Positions 26,670-35,443 of a stretch of DNA of 64,000 nt are shown here, one piece after another (position 1 is the first letter of the stretch; each line of letters begins with the position of its first letter). The notes under the pieces were generated by a model. It was not told the DNA's origin. It searched no databases and saw only the letters and a list, made by a program, of their open reading frames with translations. The translations under genes and the position numbers were made by a program. Origin of the DNA: Dactylosporangium roseum (GTDB lineage: Bacteria; Actinomycetota; Actinomycetes; Mycobacteriales; Micromonosporaceae). The stretch covers positions 5,907,501 through 5,971,500 of the forward strand of contig NZ_CP073721.1 in the NCBI RefSeq assembly GCF_025264685.1. Direction: 5' to 3'.

Positions 26670-26718
26670 CGCCCCTTTCCGGTCCGGCGCCGGTTCATGC
26701 GCGGGACCGGAAAGGGCG
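26670..26718. repeat. inverted repeat with 15-bp arms
   Basis: CGCCCCTTTCCGGTCC at 26670-26685 pairs with GGACCGGAAAGGGCG at 26704-26718 around an 18-nt loop. No T-run follows, so it is not an obvious terminator. Confidence 0.7.
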
Positions 26719-26789
26719 CATGCGTGGGGCAGCCCGCGCAGGTCAGCCCAACAGCCCTGGACCAACCCGAACAAGGCCGACAATCCGGG

Positions 26790-26900
26790 CGCGGGGCGTC
26801 GCCGAGGTGCGCCGACCGGCGCGCGTTCCGCCGCCAGGCCGCTCGATCCCATGATCATGGGAGAGATCTGGAGATATGGCTGCCCCGATAGCCACATCTG
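26790..26900. repeat. palindrome family 1, copy B (decayed right half)
   Basis: The left flank with CGCCGCCAGGCCGC and the left arm CCATGATCATGGGAGAGAT match the 55.7-kb copy. The right arm decays after GCCACATCT and the usual right flank is missing. Confidence 0.7.
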
Positions 26901-26919
26901 TGACTGTTCAGGTGTGTGT

Positions 26920-26966
26920 CAGGTAGTGGGAAACTTGGCCTGGGACCCAAGTCTTCCTACCACCTG
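26920..26966. repeat. inverted repeat with about 19-nt imperfect arms
   Basis: CAGGTAGTGGGAAACTTGG at 26920-26938 matches the complement of 26947-26966 with two mismatches and a one-base gap. The loop is only 8 nt, so a stable hairpin would form. Confidence 0.65.
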
Positions 26967-27045
26967 GCGCAGCGCCGGACCGCGGTCGACGTGCGCACTG
27001 CGCCTCGATCGTGCCGGAAGGCGGTATGCCGTTCGGGCGGTTCCT

Positions 27046-27099
27046 CGTGATCCTGGAGACTTTTTGCTGCTCTGAGTGCCAAAAGTCTCCAAGATCACG
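27046..27099. repeat. inverted repeat with 22-nt arms
   Basis: The arms at 27046-27067 and 27078-27099 (core GGAGACTTTT) match at 20 of 22 positions around a 10-nt loop. The TTTTT run and lower GC here stand out from the surrounding DNA. Confidence 0.7.
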
Positions 27100-27496
27100 C
27101 AGATGCCAACGCATTCACAACCGCCGATGCATCAACATGTCCGGAATGTCGGCAACTCCGGTGAGCCGTCGAGAACGCACGGCGGCCACTCGACACCGGG
27201 CAGACCGGGTGGATCGGCCACCCCGGACCCCCGCCGCCGCGCCACCGCCGCCCGCCGACCTGGCCGCCGGCAGGGACGGGCGTCCCACCACAACACTCCC
27301 CCAGCAGACACATGTTCCTGGGCGGAATGTGGTGCGCCCAGGATGCCCCGTCCACAGATCCACCACGACGGAGGCGGCCACGCCAACCCGCAACGCCGAC
27401 CGTCCCGGACCGCGCACCGTGACCGAGCCCCGCCACCACCGGGGCCGACGGCCCCGGTCAACCAGATCACGACACCGCTCCAACCCGAACAGTCAC

Positions 27497-27633
27497 CCAC
27501 ATCTTTCCCATGATCATGGAGTCGCCCGGCCGGAACGCGCCGTCCCGGGTCCAGCGGCGATCATGAGCGACCAGACACCCCCGCACGACTGTGCGTCACT
27601 GTCACGGAGCGCGACACCGGAATCGGCGGACGC
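27497..27633. repeat. palindrome family 1, copy C (right half only)
   Basis: It begins within the right arm (CCACATCTTTCCCATGATCA) and continues through the conserved flank GGGTCCAGCGGCGATCATGA and GCGACACCGGAATC. The left arm is absent. Confidence 0.75.
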
Positions 27634-27812
27634 ATGGCCCCCCGGCGCCACCGACACCGCGGCCCGGCGCCGCTTGACGGAGTCCCGCACGGATCACGGA
27701 GCTGTTCACGGCCCGGAGCACCGCCAACGCTCCACGATCATGAAACGGTGGGCGAACCGCGCACCGCACACGCCGGTCGAAGGTGATCGGTGACCGGCAG
27801 GGCAACCAGCGG

Positions 27813-30533
27813 TTACTCGGGATCCAGGAAGCGGGCCAACTGGGAGCGGTTGCGCACGTTCAGCCGGCGGTACAGGCGCGTGAGGTTGGCCTCCACGGCC
27901 TTGATCGACAGGAACAGGGCGCGGGCTATCTCGCGGTTCGTCGCGCCCGCGCGGACCAGCTCGACGATCCTGCGCTCCGTCTCCGACAGGCCCGCGCCGC
28001 GGCCGCCGTCCAGCCTGGCCAGGTCGGCCGAGGCCACCTCGCGCCACGGGTGGGCCTCCGCCAGCGCGTAACGGCGCACCGCCTCCGACAGCGCTGCCCG
28101 CGCGGCGCCGCGGCGGTGGGCCCGGCGCTCCAGGCCGCCCAGCGTGTAGTAGGCCCGGGCGACCTCGAGCGGATACGGGTGATCCTGCCACTCCTCGATC
28201 GCCCGGTGCAGGGCCTCGGCGCCCTCGCGGGCCTCGCCGGTCGCGGCGGTGAGCACCGCGCGGGCGCGGGCCAGGCCCAGGAAGACGACCCTGCGGTCGA
28301 GGTGGCGGGCGTGCTTCTCGACCTCGTCGAGGACCTCGGCCGCCTCGGCGCGGGCACCGGCACCCACGAGCGCCTCGATGAAGTCGGCGTGCCACGGCAG
28401 GATGCCCGGATCGAGCCGTCCGAGGCGCTGGTCCAGGGCATACGCCTCCCGCATGGCGTCGGCCGCGGCAACCGGGTCGCCGCGCAGGACGTGCACCAGG
28501 CCGCTGGTGGCGTAGGCCAGCTTGATCCAGTCCTCGTCGCCCGCGGCGAGGCACGCGGCCAGGCCGCGCTCGGCGTAGCCGGCCGCCGCCGTCGCGGTGC
28601 CGCCGCCGTACTCAGCCAGGGCCCCCACCAGGTAACCGGGGCCGGGAGTGGTCTCGACGTCGACGTACAGGCGCACGCAGGCGCGGCCGGCGGCGAGCGC
28701 GTCGGCGCAGCGGCCGGCCCGCCAGTAGATGCCGGCCACCGAGACGAGCACGGTGGCGAGGTCGCGAACGGTGCCGGCACGCTCGACGGCGATCCGCAGC
28801 GCCTCGATGCGGCGCACCGCCTCGGCGGTCTCACCCTTGAACAGCCGGCTCATCGCGGCGACCTGCCGTGCGGCGACCGTCGCCGGGGTGAGGGACAGGC
28901 CGCGGGCGAGCTTGCCGGCACGCTCGAGGTATTCGTCGCCCTCGGTGCCCAGCAGGATGTTGCCCCGCCAGCTCAGCACCTCGACCAGCCGCTCCATGTC
29001 ACCGCACAGCTCGGCCGCCTCCTCGGCGCGCTTGAGCTCGGCGAGGGCGGCCTCGCTGTCGCCGTCGTAGTACGCCTTGACGGCCTTGTAGAGCCGGACA
29101 TGGGCGAGCAGGTCGGGGGTGCCGATGGCCTCGACGAACGCGGCGTCGAGCAACGGGCCGGAGTTGGAGTGGTCCTCCCCCGACATCTCGACCAGCAGCA
29201 GTCGCGCGCCGACGCGCGTGCGGCGGTCGGCCGCGTCGCGCAGGGCCGCGGCGGCGTGGCGGCGGGCGTCGACGGGCGAGCCGGCCGAGTACGCGTGCTG
29301 GGCGGCGCTCAGCCGCCGTACCGCCGCCACCCCCGGCGTGTCCCGGGGCGTGCGTTCGGCGGCGAGCGCGGCCAGGTCGGCGGCCATCGCGGGGGCGCCG
29401 CGCAGCCGGGCGGCGGAGGCGGCGTCGGCGAGGCACTCGGCGAGCGCCTCGTCGGGGTCGGGCCGGGCAGCGGCGAGGTGCCGGGCCCGGTCGACGGGGT
29501 CGGAGACCGTGTCGGCGAGCCGCTCGTGGGTCTCGCGGCGGGCGGCGGCGGTCGCGTCGGCGTAGACCATCTCGCGCAGCAGCGGATGGCTGAACCGGAG
29601 CGCGCCGTCCGGCTCCACCCGCAGTACACCCGAGGCGGCAGCGGCCTCGAGATTGGCCTCGGCCAGCCCGCAACGGACCAGGAGGTCGAGGCTGGGCCGG
29701 GCGGCGGCGGCGACGGTAAGCAGCACCGGCCAGTCCTCGGCGGGCAGCGTGGCGAGCCGCGCCGCGAGCAGCTCCCGCAGCCGGTCGGGCACGGGCAGGG
29801 GGTCGATGGCCGGGTGCGGCGTGTTGCCCAGCGCGCGGCCGAGCTCCACCGCGTAGAGGGGGTTGCCGGCGCTGGCCTCGTAGATCCGCTGGACGTGGGC
29901 GCGGCCGGCCTCGGCGCCGAAGCGGGCGCGCAGCAGGTCGGCGACGTCGCTCTGCGGCAGCGGCGGTACGGGCAGCGTCACGCTCGGCGGCGGGCACAGG
30001 TCGAGCCGGGTCGGCGCACCGCCGTCGGGCAGCCGCTCGGCGGCGAGGACCCGCACCGGGACGTCGCCGAGCCGCCGGGCGACGAATCGCAGCACGCCGG
30101 CGCTGGGCTCGTCGATCCACTGCACGTCGTCGAGGACGAGCAGGACGGGCCGCTCGGCGGCCAGGCCGCGGAACAGCTCGAGCACCGCCAGCCGGACGGC
30201 GAGCTGGTCGTGCGGGGTGGCGGGCAGGGCGCTGCGCAGGAGAGCGCCGTCGAGCGCGGCACGCAGGTGGGGCGGCAGGTGCTCGGAGGCGTCGGGCACG
30301 CCGTCGAAGAGGTCGACCAGGGCGAGATACGGCAGGTCGGCCTCGGCCTCGGCGGCGGCCGCGCGCAGGACGAGCGCCTCGGTCTCGGACGCCGCGAGGG
30401 CGCTGAGGATCGTCGACTTGCCGATGCCGGCCGGTCCGCAGACCACGACGCCGCCGCCGGCCGCGAGCCGTTCCCGGGCGTGGGCCAGCAGATCAGCTCG
30501 GCCGATGGGCGCGGCCGATCCTGTGCTCACCAC
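27813..30533 (-). CDS. LAL-type LuxR transcriptional regulator with AAA ATPase
   Basis: This 906-residue regulator has Walker A VCGPAGIGKST near residue 35, Walker B VLLVLDDVQWID near 135, a long alpha-helical TPR-like middle (about 300-830, rich in Ala and Leu), and a C-terminal LuxR helix-turn-helix: ETERRIVELVRAGATNREIA, LFLSIKAVEANLTRLYRRLN. LAL proteins are typical pathway-specific activators in actinobacteria and are large like this one. GTG start, no strong ribosome site. No obvious biosynthetic cluster sits next to it; the upstream gene is a membrane protein about 100 bp away on the same strand. Targets are unknown. Confidence 0.9.
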   Translation of the reverse strand: MVSTGSAAPIGRADLLAHARERLAAGGGVVVCGPAGIGKSTILSALAASETEALVLRAAAAEAEADLPYLALVDLFDGVPDASEHLPPHLRAALDGALLRSALPATPHDQLAVRLAVLELFRGLAAERPVLLVLDDVQWIDEPSAGVLRFVARRLGDVPVRVLAAERLPDGGAPTRLDLCPPPSVTLPVPPLPQSDVADLLRARFGAEAGRAHVQRIYEASAGNPLYAVELGRALGNTPHPAIDPLPVPDRLRELLAARLATLPAEDWPVLLTVAAAARPSLDLLVRCGLAEANLEAAAASGVLRVEPDGALRFSHPLLREMVYADATAAARRETHERLADTVSDPVDRARHLAAARPDPDEALAECLADAASAARLRGAPAMAADLAALAAERTPRDTPGVAAVRRLSAAQHAYSAGSPVDARRHAAAALRDAADRRTRVGARLLLVEMSGEDHSNSGPLLDAAFVEAIGTPDLLAHVRLYKAVKAYYDGDSEAALAELKRAEEAAELCGDMERLVEVLSWRGNILLGTEGDEYLERAGKLARGLSLTPATVAARQVAAMSRLFKGETAEAVRRIEALRIAVERAGTVRDLATVLVSVAGIYWRAGRCADALAAGRACVRLYVDVETTPGPGYLVGALAEYGGGTATAAAGYAERGLAACLAAGDEDWIKLAYATSGLVHVLRGDPVAAADAMREAYALDQRLGRLDPGILPWHADFIEALVGAGARAEAAEVLDEVEKHARHLDRRVVFLGLARARAVLTAATGEAREGAEALHRAIEEWQDHPYPLEVARAYYTLGGLERRAHRRGAARAALSEAVRRYALAEAHPWREVASADLARLDGGRGAGLSETERRIVELVRAGATNREIARALFLSIKAVEANLTRLYRRLNVRNRSQLARFLDPE

Positions 30534-30606
30534 GACCGTCTCACCACGACGCCGAGTCTCTTACGAACGCCTCCTCATCGCAACGGCTGAGGACCGGCAC
30601 GGGGCG

Positions 30607-30624
30607 GCCCGGTGACGGCCGGGC
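30607..30624 (-). terminator. possible weak terminator after the membrane-protein gene
   Basis: GCCCGG and CCGGGC form a 6-bp stem around 6 nt, 10 nt past the stop of the upstream minus-strand gene. There is no T-run. Confidence 0.3.
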
Positions 30625-30633
30625 GACCGCTGT

Positions 30634-31947
30634 TCAGCGCAGCCGGTCGCAGGGCAGGACGGCCTGCCAGCCGATCGCGGGCCATTGGGCGATATGAACA
30701 GTTACCTGCGTCAAACGGTGCTGTGCATGGCATTCCGCCCGCGCCTGGGCCACCAGCCCGTCCCAGGCGGGGATGCCGTCGCGGGGGCTCGCGACCCGCA
30801 GGTTCGCCGCGCACACCACGCACAGCAGTGTCGTCAACACGACAAGTGGCGTTCTGCCGGAATTCACGGTCCGCGGTGAGACGAGACTCACCGCGGCCGC
30901 CATGTTCGGCAGCGTGACGAGGACGAGGTACCGGTCCTCGGGCGCCCCGTGGGCGGCGAGTTGGACGGCACCGGCGACGGCGGCGAACCCGGCGAGCGTG
31001 GCGGCGAGTTCCCAGTCCGGAGCGGTTCGCCGCAGTACGGCCAGGGCCAGCAGCCCGGCCGGGATGAGCAGCCCGGCGAGGACGAGGGCGCGGTGTGTCT
31101 GCGTGTCGAGGTGCGGCGGGGCGAGCCACGCCTGCCCGAGGAACGAACGCGGGACGCCCCACCGCAGGTACATGGCGGCGACCGAGACCGGGTTGTGGTC
31201 GGGCTGTTCGCCGAGGCCGCGCTCGGTGGTGCCGAGGAGCATCGGTACGACCTGCAGCACCGACCCGGGGACCAGCGCGAGCACCTTCGTGAGGCTGTCC
31301 CGGTCGCGCCGCCGGGCGAGCCGCAGCAGCGCGAACGGCACCAGCAGCACACCGAGCATCGAGTTGAGCACCGCGAGCGCCGGCACGACCGTGGCGACGA
31401 TCCGCTGCCAGCGCACCGACGGCGCCCACAACAGCATCCAGAGGCCGGCGTGGACGAGCGGGAACTGCAACTGGGCGAGGGTGTTGGGGGTGAAGCCCAT
31501 CGGTACCGCGGCGGCGACCCCGACGACGGCCGCCGACGTGCCCGGCAGGCGGGAGCGGGCTGCGGCGTGAACGGCGAGCGCGAGGGCCGCGGTCAGCACG
31601 GCGGCGAGGACAGCGCTGAGGGCGGCGGCCCACTCGAGCGGAAACAGCGCGACGACGGCCCAGCACACGCGGGCGACGATGTGGAAGTACCCGTTGAACG
31701 GGGTGGCGATCGCCTCGTACCACGGCCGGGTGAGGGCGTCGGTGAGGAAGTTCTGCCCGTCCTCGGCCCAGATCGAGTTGAGCGCGTCGGGGTCGCGGGT
31801 CCGCCACAGGCCGACGGCGGCGCCGCACAGGACGAGGAGGACGGCCCGGACCGGACCGGTCCACCGCCGCGGCGCCCGGGCGGGGGCCGCCGGTTCGAGC
31901 AGCCCGACATGCTCCGAAACGCCGGGGTGATGCTGCGCTACGGTCAT
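30634..31947 (-). CDS. polytopic membrane protein, possible GT-C-like glycosyltransferase
   Basis: This 437-residue protein has about ten hydrophobic segments. The first extracellular loop holds an acidic motif (SIWAEDGQNFLTDAL, then NGYFHIVARV), a placing that resembles the catalytic loop of GT-C enzymes using polyprenyl-phosphate sugars. No family is firmly recognised. The ATG at 31947 is chosen since the alternative GTG at 31974 lies inside the terminator hairpin of the preceding gene. It follows the sugar cluster on the same strand, so a role in surface glycan assembly is plausible but inferred. Confidence 0.6.
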   Translation of the reverse strand: MTVAQHHPGVSEHVGLLEPAAPARAPRRWTGPVRAVLLVLCGAAVGLWRTRDPDALNSIWAEDGQNFLTDALTRPWYEAIATPFNGYFHIVARVCWAVVALFPLEWAAALSAVLAAVLTAALALAVHAAARSRLPGTSAAVVGVAAAVPMGFTPNTLAQLQFPLVHAGLWMLLWAPSVRWQRIVATVVPALAVLNSMLGVLLVPFALLRLARRRDRDSLTKVLALVPGSVLQVVPMLLGTTERGLGEQPDHNPVSVAAMYLRWGVPRSFLGQAWLAPPHLDTQTHRALVLAGLLIPAGLLALAVLRRTAPDWELAATLAGFAAVAGAVQLAAHGAPEDRYLVLVTLPNMAAAVSLVSPRTVNSGRTPLVVLTTLLCVVCAANLRVASPRDGIPAWDGLVAQARAECHAQHRLTQVTVHIAQWPAIGWQAVLPCDRLR

Positions 31948-31961
31948 ACCGTACGAAACGA

Positions 31962-31993
31962 CCGAGCGCCCCACCTTGAGGCGGGGCGCTCGG
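31962..31993 (-). terminator. terminator after the epimerase gene
   Basis: CCGAGCGCCCC (31962-31972) pairs perfectly with GGGGCGCTCGG (31983-31993) around 10 nt, starting 12 nt past the stop at 32006. On the minus strand it is followed by TCGTTTCG. Confidence 0.75.
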
Positions 31994-32005
31994 CAACGGT
32001 TCGTC

Positions 32006-33031
32006 CTAGAGCCGGCCTTCCTTGACCGCCTCGGTCACCCATGGGATGACCTCGTCGAGCATCTCGTCGAGGGAGGTGGTGGCCTCGTAGCCGAGGACCG
32101 CCTTGGCCTTCGACACATCCGGGACGCGCTTCTGCACGTCGTACTCGTACGGGTCGTCGGAGACCACGCTGAACGGCACGTCCGGACCCTTGATCTTGCG
32201 CCAGATCACCTCGGCCAGTTCGAGCACCGTGGTCGACTCGGCGGTGGAGATGTTGAAGTCCTCGTTGAAGGCCCGCTCGTGCTCCATCGCGGCGATGATG
32301 CCCTTGGCGAGATCACCACCATACGTGTAGTGGCGCACCTGCTCGCCCGTGCCCAGGATGTGCAGCGGGTCCTGCCCCTTCACAATCTTCTGCACCAGGT
32401 CGGGCACCACGTGCGACATCGCCAGCTTGACATTGCCGGAAAGCACCTCGACCTCGCCCAACGCGCGGCCCTCACCGACACCGACACAGTTGAACGGCCG
32501 CACGATCGTGTACGGCAGCTTGTACTGGTCCCAGGCAGCCTTCGCGTAATACTCGACCGCGAGCTTCTGAAACCCGTACGACGACAACGGCGGCGGCACC
32601 AGACGCTCGTCGCCCTCCCGCGACGGCCAGTGCGTGGTCGACTCGAACACCATCGACGACGACAGGTACGTCATCTTCTTGAGCGTGCCGGCCTGGTGCG
32701 CCTTGATCGCCGCGTCGCAGGACGAAGCCATGATCCGCTCGTTGGTGGCCAGCAGGTCGTAGGCATAGGCGTGGAAGTACGAGATACCACCGATCATCGC
32801 CGCGCCGGCGATGAAATGGTCACAGCCGTCCAGCAACTCGCCGACAAGATCGACATCACGCGCGTCGCCCTCGACGAAGCGGTAGTCCGGGTGAGCGTCG
32901 TAGCTACGGGTGACCGGACCGTACTTCGAGTAGTTGTCCAGGCCGACCACCTGGTAGCCGCGGGACAGCAACTCCTCGACGACGTATCCCCCGATGAAAC
33001 CGGCCGAGCCGGTGACCAGGACCTTTGCCAC
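32006..33031 (-). CDS. NAD-dependent nucleotide-sugar epimerase/dehydratase (SDR)
   Basis: This 341-residue extended SDR has the NAD loop VTGSAGFIGGYVVEEL (residues 6-21), catalytic SSS and Tyr-x-x-x-Lys as YGFQK near 155, and substrate-region motifs VRPFNCVGVGEG and HILGTGEQVRHYTYGGDLAKG. It most likely epimerises or dehydrates a UDP- or GDP-sugar in the cytosol. The GTG at 33031 has AAGGAG 5 nt upstream; a GTG at 33037 overlaps that site. It is the last gene of a three-gene cluster with a GT2 enzyme and a nucleotide-sugar dehydrogenase. Confidence 0.9.
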   Translation of the reverse strand: MAKVLVTGSAGFIGGYVVEELLSRGYQVVGLDNYSKYGPVTRSYDAHPDYRFVEGDARDVDLVGELLDGCDHFIAGAAMIGGISYFHAYAYDLLATNERIMASSCDAAIKAHQAGTLKKMTYLSSSMVFESTTHWPSREGDERLVPPPLSSYGFQKLAVEYYAKAAWDQYKLPYTIVRPFNCVGVGEGRALGEVEVLSGNVKLAMSHVVPDLVQKIVKGQDPLHILGTGEQVRHYTYGGDLAKGIIAAMEHERAFNEDFNISTAESTTVLELAEVIWRKIKGPDVPFSVVSDDPYEYDVQKRVPDVSKAKAVLGYEATTSLDEMLDEVIPWVTEAVKEGRL

Positions 33032-33043
33032 AAACACTCCTTC

Positions 33044-33083
33044 TAGCTCTGACTAGCTCTGACTGGCTCGGACTAGCTCTGCA
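33044..33083. repeat. 10-bp tandem repeat, four units
   Basis: The units TAGCTCTGAC, TAGCTCTGAC, TGGCTCGGAC, TAGCTCTGCA run from the last codons of the GT2 gene into the gap before the epimerase. The GT2 stop codon lies at the junction of the third and fourth units. Confidence 0.85.
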
Positions 33084-33936
33084 CTGCTTCGTGATTGCCG
33101 GACAGGGACTCCACAACAGACTGCCGCGCGGGCGGGGGCTGCTGCGGGGGCTGCTGTGTGGCCGCACGAGCCGCCGCCGCGTCGTCGCGGGCCGCCGACG
33201 ACGCCGGCCGCTTCGCCACCTGCTCCACCGTGAGCCGCCGACCGAACGAGAACCGCCACCACCGCAGATAACTGGGCATGAACCGGCCGACGTCGAACCG
33301 GGACTCACCGAGCTGCCGGTCGAGCCAGATCGTCGGGATCTCCGCCACCGGCAACCGCAACCGCGTCGCCTTCGCCGTCAACTCGATACCGATCTCAAAG
33401 CCGGTCTTCGACTCGATACCGACCTGCCGCACGAAACTCGTCGAATACGCCTTGAAACTGTTCGTCGCGTCCCGCGTACCGACCCGCGCCAGCAGATGCA
33501 GCGACCGACCCGCCGTCCGCGACAGGAACCGCTTGAACCGAGGCCCACCGACCTGCTGCCCACCAGGCATGTACCGCGAAGCGGCCGCGACCACCACACC
33601 ACGCTCGACCAACCGGGCCAGATCCTCGATCTGACGCGGATCGTCCGAACCATCAGCCATCGTGACCACCGCGACCGGCGCCCGCGCCACGTCGATACCG
33701 AACCGGATCGCGTTGGCCGGACCCCGACCGTACGTGTTGAGCACGGGACGCACCCGCGGGTCACGCGCCTGAACCTCCAGCGCGTAGGGCACCGTCGTGT
33801 CCTCGGCCATGTCGTGCACGACGAGCACCTCGGCCGGCATCATGACCGCCCGCAGAATCCGCTCCAGGCACGGCACGATCGCCGCGCCCTCGTTGTACAC
33901 CGGAATCACCACAGAGATCTGCGGCACCACGGTCAT
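33073..33936 (-). CDS. family 2 glycosyltransferase
   Basis: This 287-residue GT-A enzyme has ISVVIPVYNEGAAIVPCLER at the start, GRGPANAIRFGIDVA, the metal-binding MADGSDDP in place of DxD, and the acceptor region QVGGPRFKRFLSRTAG. It resembles dolichol-phosphate-mannose-synthase-like GT2 proteins without a membrane anchor. The C-terminal 40 residues are an Ala/Gln/Pro-rich tail (ATQQPPQQPPPARQ) unlikely to be folded. The ATG has GGAG 6 nt upstream. Probably transfers a sugar to a polyprenyl phosphate or glycan. Confidence 0.88.
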   Translation of the reverse strand: MTVVPQISVVIPVYNEGAAIVPCLERILRAVMMPAEVLVVHDMAEDTTVPYALEVQARDPRVRPVLNTYGRGPANAIRFGIDVARAPVAVVTMADGSDDPRQIEDLARLVERGVVVAAASRYMPGGQQVGGPRFKRFLSRTAGRSLHLLARVGTRDATNSFKAYSTSFVRQVGIESKTGFEIGIELTAKATRLRLPVAEIPTIWLDRQLGESRFDVGRFMPSYLRWWRFSFGRRLTVEQVAKRPASSAARDDAAAARAATQQPPQQPPPARQSVVESLSGNHEAVQS

Positions 33937-34012
33937 ACGCCGCTCCAACTCAAACCCGCGGCAAGAACATCGCGCGGGCACGCCCGAAGCCTCCACCACG
34001 CTCCGGCTCCGG

Positions 34013-35224
34013 TCATACCCGCACACCCTTGCTCGTGACACCCCACATGTCCGCGACCGGGACATCGGTCTCCAGATCACGGTACTGCGGGTGGGGCGCG
34101 GCGACGATCAGCAGATCAGCACGCCGCAGCACCTCATCGAGCGGGACGAACCGGTCGTCCTTGACATACGGGTCGCTGCAGAGGGTCTCCTTCGCCCGCA
34201 GCATGACCACCTTGCGCAGCTTGTACGCCAGGGACTCACGGATGTCGTCGCTACCACCCTTGAACGCCATACCCAGGATGCCGACGGTCATCTCCGACAG
34301 ATCGAAGCGCTCCTGCAACCTCGACACCACGTACAGCGGCAGGCCCTCGTTGATCAGCATCGCGCTGTGACCGAGGACGAAGTTGTTGTTGTTGAACGCC
34401 GCCAACTGCATCGTGTCCTTGAGCAGGCAGGGACCGGCCGCGAACCCGGCACCCGGCATGTCGGCCGCACGCGGATACTGGAACCGGATCGCATGCCGGA
34501 TCCGCTCGAAGTCCAGGCCGAAGTCGTTGGACATCATCCAGAACTGGTTGGCCGCGGCGAACTTGATGTAGCGCCAGGTGTTCGTGAACAGCTTGGCGAG
34601 CTCCGCCTCCTCCGGCTCCAGCACGACGATCTGGCTCGCGAGGTTGCGGAACAGCTTCTCGGCACGCTCGGTGGCCTCGGGCGTGCGGGCCGCCACGATC
34701 TGCGGCAACTCGAAGAGCTCCGTCATCGCCTTGCCCTCAGCGATACGCTCCGGACAGAACGCGACATCGGCGTTCACCCCGAGCCGCTTGACGAGCTTTT
34801 CGGTCAACGCGGTCACACCCGGATGAACGGTGCTGCGCAACACGATGAGCTGACCATCACGCAGATAATCCGCACACCGCTCGATCGCCGCCGGCACCGC
34901 ACCGATATTCGGGTTCAGATGCTCATCCACCGGAGTGCCCACGATAACGACAAGATGCTCCGCCGAGGCGACACTCGCCGGATCGGTGGTCGCCTTGAGC
35001 CGGCCCTCGCCGACACAGGTCGCGAGCGGCGCGGCGGCACCCTCCTCGTCGAAGGGCAGCCGCCCTTCGTTGACGACATCCACCGCCGCGGCGTTGATGT
35101 CGTAGAGCGTGACCTGCAGACCCCGGGACGCCAGGGCGATACCGAGCGGCAGCCCCACCCGGCCGCAACCACCGATCACCACAACATCAGTGGTGAATCC
35201 AGCCGATGCACTCACTTCTGACAC
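34013..35224 (-). CDS. nucleotide-sugar dehydrogenase (UDP-glucose/UDP-ManNAc type)
   Basis: This 403-residue enzyme has the NAD loop VVVIGGCGRVGLPLGIALAS near residue 15, the middle signature LRSTVHPGVT, FCPERIAEGKA, and the active-site segment GAGFAAGPCLLKDTMQ with the catalytic Cys and Lys. It oxidises the C6 alcohol of a nucleotide sugar to a uronic acid. Sequence around the Cys is the GPCLLKD form rather than the usual GSCFPKD. The start is GTG 35224 with GGAGGGG 6 nt upstream. It heads the dehydrogenase-GT2-epimerase cluster. Confidence 0.88.
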   Translation of the reverse strand: MSEVSASAGFTTDVVVIGGCGRVGLPLGIALASRGLQVTLYDINAAAVDVVNEGRLPFDEEGAAAPLATCVGEGRLKATTDPASVASAEHLVVIVGTPVDEHLNPNIGAVPAAIERCADYLRDGQLIVLRSTVHPGVTALTEKLVKRLGVNADVAFCPERIAEGKAMTELFELPQIVAARTPEATERAEKLFRNLASQIVVLEPEEAELAKLFTNTWRYIKFAAANQFWMMSNDFGLDFERIRHAIRFQYPRAADMPGAGFAAGPCLLKDTMQLAAFNNNNFVLGHSAMLINEGLPLYVVSRLQERFDLSEMTVGILGMAFKGGSDDIRESLAYKLRKVVMLRAKETLCSDPYVKDDRFVPLDEVLRRADLLIVAAPHPQYRDLETDVPVADMWGVTSKGVRV

Positions 35225-35400
35225 GCGCAGCCCCTCCAGGAAGCCGAGATTCGATGCCGGCGCTTGGCGCGGGCCGAGCCCGCGAAGGCAGCACGCCGCA
35301 GGTACACGACGGAGAACGGCTCGGCGCCGTGACCGTACCATCTCCCGACCACGCCGATCGGACAGAGACGGCCGGCAACGGTCCGATATCTGACGCATAG

Positions 35401-35436
35401 CGACGATGGCCCCACCCGAGGGTGAGGCCATCGTCG
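35401..35436 (-). terminator. terminator after pheT
   Basis: CGACGATGGCC and GGCCATCGTCG form an 11-bp stem that continues inside with CACCC and GGGTG. It lies 7 nt after the pheT stop. Confidence 0.75.
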
Positions 35437-35443
35437 ATGAATA

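Larger units (their letters stand above)
26492..27812. other. 1.3-kb non-coding region rich in inverted repeats
   Basis: No reading frame here looks like a protein; the longest are Pro/Arg-rich and without ribosome sites. Three separate inverted repeats (26670-26718, 26920-26966, 27046-27099) and two copies of palindrome family 1 (about 26790-26900 and 27497-27633) fill much of it. It separates the arg operon from the LAL regulator gene. Confidence 0.75.

Noticed and set aside
27095..27513. Several overlapping frames on both strands of the repeat island
   Set aside because: Pro/Arg/His-rich in one direction and Gly/Trp/Val-rich in the other, no ribosome sites, and full of inverted repeats.
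27783..30590. 935-codon plus-strand frame opposite the LAL gene
   Set aside because: No family resemblance and biased composition; the minus strand clearly encodes a LAL regulator.
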